Source: Burhinus oedicnemus
Taxonomy: Eukaryota > Chordata > Aves > Charadriiformes > Burhinidae
DNA length: 64,000 nt
NCBI GenBank assembly: GCA_008921705.1
Contig: VFFE01007213.1
Span: 60,067-124,066, forward strand
Direction: 5' to 3'
The notes below the pieces were generated by a model. That model did no database searches. It was not told where the DNA came from and was given only the letters and a program-made list of their open reading frames with translations. Positions 25,232 to 35,385 of this stretch are shown here, in pieces. Both the position numbers and the translations under genes were made by a program. Position 1 is the first letter of the stretch. Every line of letters starts with the position of its first letter.

Positions 25232-26926
25232 TCAAGAAAGGCAGATCTAAAATGGCTGTTTCTGACATTGGTATGCAGGCTACCTGGCTAGAGAATCACG
25301 CATGCTGAGCCTTCTCAAGAAGTTTAAATTGGCTGCTGTAGCTAAAGACGCCAAAACTGCTGATTTTGGGCAGCATGCCGAGATCCCTGCAAGCATTCCC
25401 TGCCTTTCTTCTTGGGCTGCATTCCAGCTATGACCTGGCCTGTCGTGATAAAACCTGGTCTCCTCTCTGCCAGGATGCAAATATTGCTGTGTTGCACACA
25501 GTTCATCCTTTTTCTGTTTCTCTTCCTTTGATTCTTTCATGACTGCATTCCGACACTGTGTTAGTTATTATCTAATCCCTCCTTCAATGTGACAGGCTCA
25601 AGAAGACGGACACAGGGTTCCACATTGGCTAGCATTGCTAACACATAGAAGGTAAGTTCTTCCCACAGTTTGCAGTCTCATTCTACACAGGAAAAACTGG
25701 ACAAGAAAAGAAGGTAAGAAGAAGGTGGAGAACATAGCAGCAAGAGCAACATGAGGTTAGCATGTTCCAGGGTGCAGAACCAGCAGAAGTAGAAACACTT
25801 ACTTCCCCCCTTGTAACCCTCTTCAAGATCTTGCTCTAGGCATGTTTTCTCTGTGCCCCTCCGGTCTTCTGGACACTTAGCTTTGCTTCGATAGGCAGGT
25901 ATGAGTTGAACTTATCTAGAGATGAGCCTGAGTTAGTGTAACCAAGTGTTTTCATGGTGCTGTGCAGGGTTTCAAACTTCGCATGCAGAGTTGGAGTGCC
26001 TTCTGGTGGTGGTGTGGGCAGGTGTGAAGTGTGGAAACAGTGAGCTGGTATTTGCCTGGAAATTTCCCAGTAAACACCCGGGGACGACACCCAGGTGGGG
26101 CTTCAATAGTCCTGTAATGGTACCTGGCATCATAAAAACTGTAGTGAATCATGACTCCACATATTCAATGTCAGGAGAAGGGTGTTCAGCTCCTGTTTTT
26201 GAATTCTACCCTCCCACAATGAATACACTATATCTCAGAGTTTCCTATATAAAAGCAATAAACAAGTCTCCTCTTCCTAAAAAAAACAGCCTTTGTTCTG
26301 ATTTTCCTCCATGAATTCTCTAGATTTCTCACACCTCCTGCCATGGCACAAATACCTCCTCTTCTTTCTGTCCCTCTGTGCAATTATGGTCTTGGTGGCT
26401 AGACCACAAACTTCTTCACGTTCTTCATCACCATTATCAAGGAATTCATGGTTTGGTTCATTGAGTTATACCCACACATGTGTCATGTGGGGTGTTGTGC
26501 TGTGTTTGGGGGTTGGGGGAAGAGTCATTACCATGAGTGCAGGTGGCACGCAGGGCATCAGGAAAAGGACACCAGCAAACATCTACAGCTTCTTATCGCT
26601 GTCCCACACATGAGAGAGATGCAGCCCTACCACAAGGAAGAAGTATCAGGCAAAAAACATTGACTGGCACTTTTCTGCTGAAGACATCAGATTGACAGGA
26701 ACAATAGCAGAGCAGGGAGGCTTTAAAAGAATGATGGTGAAGGGCTGCAAATTAGCTCCATTTCTGTGGGACACAGAACAGTAGAATAGTCATCTTACCC
26801 GCCTCTTGCTTTGGCTGTTCTTTCAAATTCCTTGGTTACTTTTAGTTTTTGTGTGTTTCAGCTACCATTGAAGAAGCTGGAATACACAGGAGCGGCAAAA
26901 ACCAGACCTGTCAATCAGTGCAATCA
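25232..26926 (+). repeat. Direct duplication, right copy (B)
   Basis: This 1,695-base segment is homologous to 22585-24319 and starts at the first base after the Ns. It continues without a break into unique sequence at 26927, as copy A continues leftwards into unique sequence before 22585. It is 40 bases shorter than A overall. Near its right end it holds a pyrimidine tract and AG that resemble a splice acceptor (26860-26861). Only the first part of the following putative exon is present in A because A is cut by the gap. Confidence 0.95.
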
Positions 26927-27169
26927 TCTGGAAGGCCTGAAAAAACCCACTACTCATGAAGGCAGAAGACTGCAAATGGTCATTAAAAGATCTGTGTAGG
27001 TGCTAGGACATGGGGAACCTCATGAGGGAGAGTTTTAAAACAAAGTAATTTTTGGTGATGAAATATTTGATGGAAACACATTTGTTTGTGTTTGCGTGCA
27101 TGCAGGAGAAACATGTGTTTTTGCAAATTAACATTTTCCAGTTAGCAACAGGAAAGGCTGGAAGGCTGA
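26927..27169. other. Short unique spacer between duplication B and the LTR
   Basis: About 240 bases of unique sequence. It includes the rest of a weak exon-like segment (26862-26999) that ends in AG followed by GTGCTA, a possible splice donor. Nothing else is recognised. Confidence 0.5.
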
Positions 27170-27896
27170 TGTCCTGGTTTGACATAAAACAGGACCAATT
27201 TTGTTCAGTAACTTTACTTTTTAGCTAGGCCTCTTCTAACTGCTGAAATTACCAGCATGTTGTGCAGAAACTGGTCGCTCCCAGAGTGATCAGACCCATG
27301 TTTATAGTTGATACCAAGGAATGGGATGCAGAGAGGCTCCTGCTTATCCTTATTGCTGTAACACCCAAGGGCAGCCAACTTTGGTATTTGCCCCGTTGGA
27401 GGGTGGGAAGCGGAAAAGCGTAGAGGGGTCACCCCTGCGGGGAGGAACAGACAGGACAGGTGACCCAAACCTGACCAACAGGGTGTTCCATCCCATCTGC
27501 CTCATGCTCAGTAGAAAAGCTGAGGGATCAAAGGGTCAGCCATCTCTCTTCAATGGCCGGCGTCCTGGGAGGACTCTGTCCTCTGCCTTTGATCTCGATC
27601 CTGAATCCAGATCTGGAATCCCGTTCCTGTCAGTTGCTGAGTGCAGTCTGGGACTTCCCCATTGCCTGCTGGTGACGTGATTGTCATCCTGGGAGCTTCA
27701 TATGGTTTTGTATCTATTTCATTATTTTCTTTTTATTATTTTATTATTAGTATTTCTTTGAAGTAGTTTAGTTCCTTCTAAACTCTTAAGTCTCTCTTTT
27801 TTCCCTCTCTCTCCTGCCTCCCTTCAGAAGCAGAGCAGGAGAGAGCAAGTATCTGTCATTCCGCCTGATTGGGGCAATCTGGTCGAAACCACGACA
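27170..27896 (+). mobile_element. Solo LTR, avian ERVL type
   Basis: About 727 bases bounded by TGTCCTGGTTT (27170-27180) and AAACCACGACA (27886-27896). These are an 11-bp terminal inverted repeat with one mismatch, and the same termini mark a widespread avian ERVL-type LTR family known to me. A T-rich ATTATT stretch near 27720-27760 and a pyrimidine-rich block after it also fit that family. Flanking bases GCTGA and GCTGT match at four of five positions, consistent with a 5-bp target duplication. No gag, pol or env sequence and no second LTR is in the window, so it is a recombined solo LTR. Orientation is inferred from the family's usual end. No AATAAA was seen. Confidence 0.82.
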
Positions 27897-27909
27897 GCTG
27901 TTTTGACGC

Positions 27910-28256
27910 CAGGCTTTTCAGTACCTAAAGGGGGCTTATAAGGAAGATGGGGACAAACTTTTTAGCAGGGCCTGGTGCAATAGAACAAGGGGGAATAGAT
28001 TTAAACTACAAGAGGGAAGATTCAGACTAAACACAAAGAAGAAATTTTTTATGCTGAGGGTGGTGAGACACTGGCCCAAGCTGCCCAGAGAGGTGGTGGA
28101 TGACCCATTTCTGGAAACATTCAGGGTCAGGTCATATGGGGCTCTGAGCAACCTGGTCTAGTTGAAGATGTTCCTGCTCATGTCAGGGGGGTTGGACTAG
28201 ATGGCCTTTAAATGTGCCTTCCAACCCAAACCATTCTTTGATTCCCTGATTCTATG
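27910..28256 (+). mobile_element. CR1 LINE 3' end
   Basis: Truncated CR1 starting in late ORF2 (TTTCAGTACCTAAAGG) and ending in three tail units at 28233-28256 (ATTCTTTG, ATTCCCTG, ATTCTATG). Its 3' UTR (CATGTCAGGGGGGTTGGACT) and body (GGGCTTATAAGGAAGATGGG) differ from the copies at 1.8, 17.2 and 45.3 kb, so it is another subfamily. It begins only 14 bases after the LTR. The LTR may have inserted close to, or into, its 5' edge, but no CR1 sequence is visible on the LTR's other side. Confidence 0.92.
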
Positions 28257-29814
28257 ACTCTGGGTTGGTGATTTCAGACAGCGCAATTTTCATTTGGCCG
28301 AAACTCTGTAATTGCAGTTTAGCAACTCAAATAGTTGTCCTGGAGGAGGAAACCACCCCCCTCAACTCAATGTCTGACCAAATTAATTGTGCTCATTCTT
28401 TCAGGATATCACTTTTGCTTCAGACCTTTGCTCCAAGCCCTCCAGGCAGGCAGGTAATTCAGTGCAGTTGACGGTGTCCTGCTGCATCCCCTTAATGCCA
28501 GTTCTGACAAGGCGCAGTCGCTCTGCCCTGGCTGGGGGAGGAAGCTGTGTTCTTATAGTCACCTTTGTTTGGAAAGCAATCATCCAGTTACGTCCTGCCA
28601 GAGACAGACGTGTTCATCCCATCAATAAGCATCGTGTTCTGCACCCACCTTTTGTCAGCAGCTGACAGGCAGCCCAAGACACCGTGCAATTAAGGCCCTC
28701 TGCTCTAAAGCCTGCTGAAGATTGTTAAAGGATTCACCACTTTACTAGAAAGTTTGCATGCCTGAGATCTAACGGGTGGCAATAACAAGCCTGGGAACAA
28801 GTGCAGGACCCAAGACACCTCTCTGACCTCCTGAGTATCAACCCACAAAGATCTACACCCTCCACTTGACCCTGCAACTCTTGCCCTCAGGCAATAAGAA
28901 GGTGTTTTTCTCTTCCCCACGTCAAAGCAGGAGATTTACACTTTTTTTTTCAGCCTGCAAAGGCACCAAAATCCAAGCCTTCAAATGTCTGAGTGCTCTG
29001 ACACTCAGAGTTTAAAACAAAGGTAAAAAGCAGTAGTGGCATTACATCTGTGTCTCAAGAGAGGCCAATTTTTTATCACTTACCCCTAAGTTGGGGTGTG
29101 GGACACTTACGGCTCAATGGGCTGTGCTATGGTCATGGTTTCTGCTCATGCTAGAACCCAAACGTTCCTACAGCTCTTTGACATGCCCTGTGTCCCTTGC
29201 AGCTTGCCAGTATCTCCATGATTTACTTTCCTGAGGTTTTAATCTGAGTTTGCGTGTTTTCCTGGTAAGCTGTTCCATCAGCTCCGTCAGGTTGACTCAG
29301 AGCTGCTGACAAGTATGCTATTTTTTAACAACTACAGCTTTCCAAATGCCAATTCTTTACATCAGAGACTCAAAAAACATATTCTGGCAGGTAAATAGGG
29401 CCTTGATTGTCACCGTGATATAATTTAAACACAGATATCTTACTTTTTAATGGCAATCTGGATTGTGTTTCCCTAAACTGTATTTTTCCTCGCAAGTTTC
29501 TGCTACGTGCCACCAAGTCTTGACAGCAGGATTTTCTGAGAGCCATAGGAAAAGGTTTCACGCAGAAAGCTCAAATGCGCTTGCCAGGCCTGCGGGGTTC
29601 ACTAAGCAAATGATCTACCAACTTGGAAGTTATTGTGTTTGATGGAGTGTATCACGAGTGGCTTGGAGACAACGGTAAGGGTTAATTTTTCTATTTCCTC
29701 CAGTATGATGATAAGAGGTCATCAGGAGGAAGAGTCAGAAGAAACAAAAGCAAGTGGTTCTGCATTCAAAGTGTAGTTAAGCTGTCCTAGGATATGATGA
29801 ATGCTAAAAGCCTA
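28257..29814. other. Unique non-coding stretch
   Basis: No gene or repeat is recognised. Frames of 60-92 codons here have no domain and overlap one another on both strands. Confidence 0.5.
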
Positions 29815-30055
29815 GCTGAGTTCATGGAACAAATGGATAGCTCCTGGAAGATAAATCCATCAAAGGCTGCTAGGACACAGAAAGCACCTCTGTCTGTGGA
29901 AGTCTCAGGGATAAAAATGACTGAACAGTGGGAGACTAGAGAAAAAAAGGATAAATATCCTCCTGTGCTCACTCTCTACTTATGTTCTTCCCATGCTTTT
30001 GGTCACTCAGAGACAAGATAGTGTGTAGATGGGCCTTTATCTGACAAATTATGGC
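29815..30055 (+). mobile_element. Ancient CR1/L3-like LINE 3' tail relic
   Basis: A decayed segment whose order of motifs follows the 3' UTR and tail of old sauropsid CR1/L3-like elements as I remember them: AGTTCATGGA, GATAAATCCATCAAAGGCT, GGGAGACTAGAGA, then GACAAGATAG and TAGATGGGCCTTTATCTGAC. It lacks the ATTCTATG tail of young avian CR1. A plus-strand frame of 75 codons over it (29794-30021) is chance. Similarity is judged from memory, so the family name is provisional. The edges are uncertain by tens of bases. Confidence 0.6.
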
Positions 30056-30836
30056 TGGTTTTATGCTTTTTTGTGGGTGAGAGAGATAAATGAAGTGACA
30101 CATAAATTATGTGACAGAGGGGAACTGGGGTGAAGAAGAGAAAGGATACTGAAGAAGATGAGCAGAGAAGTCATCAGTACAAGCGCAAAGCTTGGGGACC
30201 CATCTGCATGAGGGTCAGATATGTCAGAAAATTTCCTGGATGCTTGTTACGGCCCATATGTTTCATCCTCACCTTTCTCCATCCATGGTATATCTGACTA
30301 TTCAACTGGTTCCAGGTCACCAGCCATGCCAGTGTATCGCTGGTGCCTGAGCAAGAGATGCCAAAATCCTGAACAACTTTTTCCCTTTGTGTCTCTTCCT
30401 GTTGTGTCTCTTCCTGGGCTGCTGGGTCTGCTATTCACAGGCCTGGAGGAAACAGCTGACTCTGGGAGGTCCTCTTTGAGCATGTCACTGTGCTAGCAGG
30501 AGTTACACAGTCAATGAACGGGGTACCCAGAGAGCCACGTGCTCCCCAGACATCTACTGTTTGAGAGACAGTGATCTAGCTGGTGAAACTTTACCCTAGC
30601 AGTCAGAAGACCAGCCTTTCATTCCCACTCCCAGGTTTCATGTTCTCAATAACTGTGTATAAGCCCTTTTTTCCTCCACATCTCCTCCGTGCTTTGTCTT
30701 CTCCATTACTCCTCCTACCTGAATTGTGAGCCCTTCGTGACAAGTTTTTCACTGTGTCAGTGCACCCCTGGCAGTCGGAAGGGCCACCTCAGTTTAGCTG
30801 GTTCGGGTTCTCTTTAGACCAGTCACAATTTAGCCT

Positions 30837-30870
30837 TAAAATTTTTAAATTTTAAAATTTAAAATTTTTA
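30837..30870. repeat. AT-only palindrome
   Basis: The core of 22 bases at 30843-30864 reads the same on both strands. After one T/T mismatch pair (30842, 30865), five further pairs extend it to 34 bases. It could extrude as a hairpin or act as an AT-rich unwinding site. It could also simply reflect low complexity. Confidence 0.85.
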
Positions 30871-32577
30871 GGAAAAGGAAGATGATGTCCACTGACTGCT
30901 AGCAATGGTTCTGCAGAAAAGCAATACTTAGGACACACTCCAGCGTGGGGCAGTGCTCAGGTGTTCAGCAGATGTCGCAAGAGTCACATGGAGTAGGTGA
31001 CTTTGCTCCCAAGTGCGTGAAGGTGAACAGCTCAGCCAGACTGTTCATGACATTCCATATTCCTCCCATGCTGCAGACACCTGTCGTCAACCTGGAGTGG
31101 AAATCCTTTGTCGGCCAATGCATCTGTTATCACTTCCCAAGAAGAGAGAGAATTGAAAAATAACAAAATTATTAAAAAGTGAAGTTGCATGTTCTTGTCC
31201 ATATCCATCCACCCTGGATTATCTCATTGTCAGGGAGTCTTTAACATGGGCACCTAGAGCATTTCTCTCCATGGTGGCACTGGCCCCTGCACTGGGGTCG
31301 ATACGTGGGGACCACACTGCTACTGGGGCCGGGAGCATGACAGGCAATGAGCTCTGCTGCAAGGTGGGGGGTGCTACTGGCCGAGCTGACCAGTGCTAAC
31401 TTCAGATTGAGGTTTCTGTTTCATTTCCCTGAGAATGGAGGAGATCCCTCGTCCTTACCCCAGAGGATCTGTTTCCCCATTACCTCCCTTTCTTATCCCT
31501 TTGCTCTCGCTGAATTTTGTGCCACTGGCCTCATTGGGTTGCTGGAAATGTTGACGTTGCAGCCCCGTAGGGGTCCTTGGAAGCAGAAAGGGGGTCTAGA
31601 TGGGACTTCTCCATCTGCCAGAGGGTTGTGCTATGGACCATGCGAAAAGCAGCGGCTAAGCTCAGGCTTGGAAAGATTTGCTCCAGCAACCTGACGGCTA
31701 GTGCACCAGGCTAGCAGCCAAAACACCTTGGCTTCCTTCCCAGCAGTGACACAGCACGTGATACTGAGCAGGCTCCAAGATCTGGATCTCCTGAAATGGA
31801 CTGGGACAATGCTACACCTCGTTTGTTTTTAGGTGCCTTCATTACCTGCAAGTCAGCAGCCACTTTTCTGTTCATAGTTGAAGTGCAGTCTCTGGTGTGT
31901 CATTATTTGCTGTTAAATTTCATGGACTGACAGACGTTTCATCCCATGCTATTCTTGTTAAGACGTAAGAACAGCATTAATAGCAGAACATGGGGACACC
32001 AGCACGGGGCTAGGAGGTGCTAGGAGCAGTGTTCAAAGGAGGTTCTTCCAGAAATCCTGGCATGGAAAGCAGTCCCTCAGCATCCTTTTGCCCTCTGTGT
32101 TCTCCTACGTTAAGGATTGTTCTCAAAAGCTGAGTCACATCTGGCTTTTTCTGTTTCTTACTTTGTTTTACCCAGTCACACAAAAAAATTATTACAACAA
32201 ATGCAGGCCTGATAGGAATTTGAAATAAATTGTAATTTGAGCAAGAAGACCTTTTTCTTCACAGTTTTTCAAAATGTGTCCCCAGATCAGCTTCCTAAAG
32301 AAGTGAGGTTTTTTTCCTGTTTATCTGAGCCTTACGTTTGCCCATCGCTTCCTAAAATTCCTTGAAACCCTGTGAGCAGTTGCAAGCAAATTTGACAGCA
32401 CCAGAGATCTTAAATGTAGAAGTCCCTGGACATTTCACAATAGAAAAGGGAGATGCAAATTTTGATCCCCAAAGAAGCAAAAGTTATTAAGCGTACTCAT
32501 CAGAAAGTCCACAAGAAAAATCAGCAAACACATCTCAGCTTAACCAGTTCTACTCACAAATAGCTTGGTACCTTTTT

Positions 32578-32608
32578 CATTTCTTTTTTTCTTTTTTATT
32601 TTTTTTTT
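32578..32608. repeat. T-rich low-complexity tract
   Basis: About 30 bases of T with isolated C and A. It lies 100 bases before the antisense CR1 copy and is not part of it. Confidence 0.75.
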
Positions 32609-32712
32609 AACTAGTTGGGCTCCCATCCTTTTAAAATTTCTATTTTAATTTCTGCCTTCATTTGAATACATATATTTTTAACTGGCTCACTGTATCAGTG
32701 GCCATCATGCTG

Positions 32713-33055
32713 CTAAAGCATGTTCTTAAGGGCATTGTCCAGATGCCTCTCAAACACTGACAGGCTCGGGGCATGGACCACCTCTCTGGGAAGCCTGTTC
32801 CAGTCTAGCTGCTCCTTACAGGACATACCTTCCAGTCCCTTCACCAGCTTTGTTGCCCTCCTCTGGACACATTCGAGGACTTTCACGTCCTTCTTGAGTT
32901 GTGGGGCCCAGAACAGCACATGGTGTTCAAGGTGAGGTTGCACCAACACTGAATACAGAGGGATAATCGTCTCTTTTGACCGGCTGGTTGTGCTGTGTTC
33001 GATGCACTCCAGGATGCGGTTTGCCCTCTTGACTGCCCGGGTGCAAGTGGATCAT
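32713..33055 (-). mobile_element. CR1 LINE, antisense, internally deleted and lacking its tail
   Basis: The minus strand encodes CR1 ORF2 blocks [34 protein letters not shown], then jumps within SCKEQL directly to [26 protein letters not shown]. About 75 residues (the [16 protein letters not shown] to RVV section) are missing while the frame stays open. The right part continues upstream in ORF2 as far as the segment matching GGATGCGGTTTGCCCTCTTG on the + strand. The 3' UTR and ATTCTATG tail are absent from the left edge, so the copy is cut at both ends. The deletion looks like a post-insertion event or a jump during reverse transcription. Confidence 0.9.
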
Positions 33056-33642
33056 GCTTGAAAATTTGGGGATGCTTTAGCTATTTTTTCAGCTTGAAAC
33101 TGAACAGAAAGAAAAACAGGAAGAAATCTTGATTTAATCAGTGATTTAAGAAGAAATTATTTGTCGGTTACAATGGAAGACATCTGGAATGTTATTAGGA
33201 AGAGTTAAAGAACAAAAATGTGATTGTAGAAGATATATAAGTTCATGCATTGAAAGGATTTGAATAATTTTTACTTTCCATAAATATAGGCTTTACCAGT
33301 GGACGGACCTGTCACTTCAGGATCCAGACCATTACCTTTGGTATCGCAGGGTTCCTTTCAGCACTCTGAACACAAGTAACTGTGCCACACCTCACGTAAG
33401 AAGAGTGCCTCCAACACTCCTGCATGACCTCTTAGATAAACACACCACCACAAGTCAGATAGAGAATACCCATCACCATCTTTACATTACAGTAGAACAG
33501 CAAAATCATCAGCAACAGGCAGGATTTGGTAGCAATCATTTCACAATGACATGTGGCACCTGCCTTCCATCTCCTCCACATGTGAAGAAAGAATTTTAGG
33601 GTGATTTAGTGACTGGTCACTATTAGAGATGCCTTGGACTTT
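33056..33642. other. Unique spacer between two antisense CR1 copies
   Basis: Nothing recognised. AT-rich on the left, with a short frame at 33405-33599 without a domain. Confidence 0.5.
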
Positions 33643-34073
33643 TCACGAAATCACGGAATCGCGGAATTTTCAGAGTTGGAAGGGACCTCCAGAGATCATC
33701 TAGCCCAACTTCCCTGCTGACACAGGAATGCCTACAGCACATTACTCAGGACTGCATCCAGGCGAGTCTTGAAAATCTCCAGAGAAGGGGACTCCACAAC
33801 CTCCCTGGGCAGCCTCTTCCAGTGCTCTGCCACCCTCACCGTAAGAAGTTTTTTCTTAGGTTTGAATGGAACTTCCGATGTTCCAGCTTGTGCCCGTTGC
33901 CCCTCGTCCTGTCACTGGGAACCACTGAAAAGAGTCTGGCCCCATCCTCCTTCAACCCACCCTTTAGATACTTCTAAGCAAGACTAAGGTCTCCCCTCAG
34001 CCTTCTCTTCTCCAGGCTCAAGAGTCCCAGCTCTCTCAGCCTTTCCTCATCAGGGAGGTGCTCCAATCCCCCA
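33643..34073 (-). mobile_element. CR1 LINE 3' half, antisense
   Basis: The left edge carries diverged tail units (AATCACGGAATCGCGGAAT) followed by the complement of a CR1 3' UTR and late ORF2. The + strand shows GTTGGAAGGGACC, CTCCACAACCTCCCTGGGC, then TGTGCCCGTTGCCCCTCGTC and CTCAGCCTTCTCTTCTCC. It ends at the LSDEERL codons near 34073. The stretch specifying SDRTRGNG and the ACTGGGAACCACTGAAAAG segment place it in the same tail type as the copy at 42.4 kb. Frames are broken. Confidence 0.92.
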
Positions 34074-34659
34074 AAACTTTTTTTCAAAACTCTAGTCTTT
34101 GTTACTGTTGGAGACAGGGCATGATTTTAAATGGATTTGATTGGACACCTACTATCACGACGTGAAGGCGAGAAGTTGTAAAAGCTCGTTCACAGTAGAG
34201 GAAAAAGAATCATTTCGGCAGTTTAGGTAACTGGACATGACAATAGTCTAGCCGTTGAATGTTCTTCACTGCAGGACACTCTGCCTTTAATATTGTTTTG
34301 CCTTTCCGATAACGTTCTCCAGCTCATCCAGGAATTGTTGGATCCTGTGGATAAAATTCTCTATCTTGTTTTATTCTGGGGATCAGAAGAGAAAAGCCTG
34401 AAAAATTTGTGACATGCATCAAGACCCACATTTCCAGAACACAGAATAAACTCTCCACAGGAGCAGTCAAAGTTTGTCGTGTTCCAATACATATTTTTTT
34501 GCTGCCTGTTTGATATCCAGAAGATTTACTGGAGCCAACACTTTTTTGTATTCTCACACAGTTCTAAGATGCTTCCCATCCTGATTTAGAAATTGGCAAT
34601 GATGAATTATGCTGCTCGGTAACCCTTAAAAAAACTTCCTCCATTGATTATGTTTAGTA
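34074..34659. other. Unique non-coding spacer
   Basis: Nothing recognised. A minus frame at 34324-34557 has no domain. Confidence 0.45.
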
Positions 34660-35385
34660 TTTAGAAGAAATTTGAATGAGATTTCTTCTTTGAATTTATC
34701 TGGCTTCGGTTTCCAGATAGACGTTGTCATACCTTTGTTGTCTAGGCTTAGTAGTCTGGTCCTGATTTAAATGTTTACAGACTGTGATCAAACAATTTCT
34801 TGACCTTCTCTCCAATAAGTAGGGTTTGTTGCTTTCATTTTAAGCCAAATCCAGTCCTTTAATGATTCTCACAGCCTTTCTCTGAACCCTCTCCAATTCA
34901 TCACATTCTTTCCATTGTAACCCGGGCCATAATCTCACCAGTGACAAACAGAGAATTAACGCAACCTCGGCCAAACTGAAGATCCATGTTTATGCCTCAA
35001 GGAATCACATTAGCCCTTTTTGGCTCCTCCACTGAAGTAGGAGCTCATATTTGGCTGATTATCTGCCATAAGTCTTTCTCAGAGTTACTGCTTGATATAA
35101 GCCTTATAGAGAATCAATCCACTCTATATGTTAATTTGTAGGATGAAGTCAGCCCCTGATGGATGAACGCTCTGCTCTTGGATGTATGTAGAATTTTGAC
35201 CTCATTGAAATATACACTATTTATCTGAACACACTTCACCAAATGATCCATACTGACAATCCCATCTTTCTTACTTAGTGTCCCCAAAGCTTAGTGACAT
35301 CTATAAAATTTGATAGTTCTACTTTATTCCTGGCAACTAAGCAGGGGAAAATGGGCCAAAAATGGATCTTTTCAGAAGTCCATTA
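34660..35385 (-). mobile_element. Ancient CR1/L3-like LINE relic, antisense ORF2 and 3' part
   Basis: A heavily mutated copy that can be followed for about 700 bases. Read on the + strand, successive blocks match, in order, the antisense of late ORF2 in CR1/L3-like elements of turtles and crocodilians: TGTCATACCTTTGTTGTCTA, TACAGACTGTGATCAAAC, CTTTAATGATTCTCACAGCC, TCTGAACCCTCTCCAATTCA, GAATCACATTAGCCCTTTTT, GGCTGATTATCTGCCATAAG and CTCAGAGTTACTGCTTG. No frame is open on either strand over any length and there is no ATTCTATG tail. It is far older than the other CR1 copies. The edges are soft and the name rests on memory of consensus sequences. Confidence 0.72.

Larger units (their letters stand above)
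30056..32712. other. Unique non-coding stretch with AT palindrome and T-rich tract
   Basis: No gene is recognised. It holds a 34-bp AT-only palindrome at 30837-30870 and a T-rich tract at 32578-32608. A frame at 31347-31694 (115 codons) has no domain. Confidence 0.5.

Noticed and set aside
24204..25291. Three open frames of about 340 codons on both strands across 24204-25291
   Set aside because: They are made almost wholly of Ns in the assembly gap; the short real ends carry no gene evidence.
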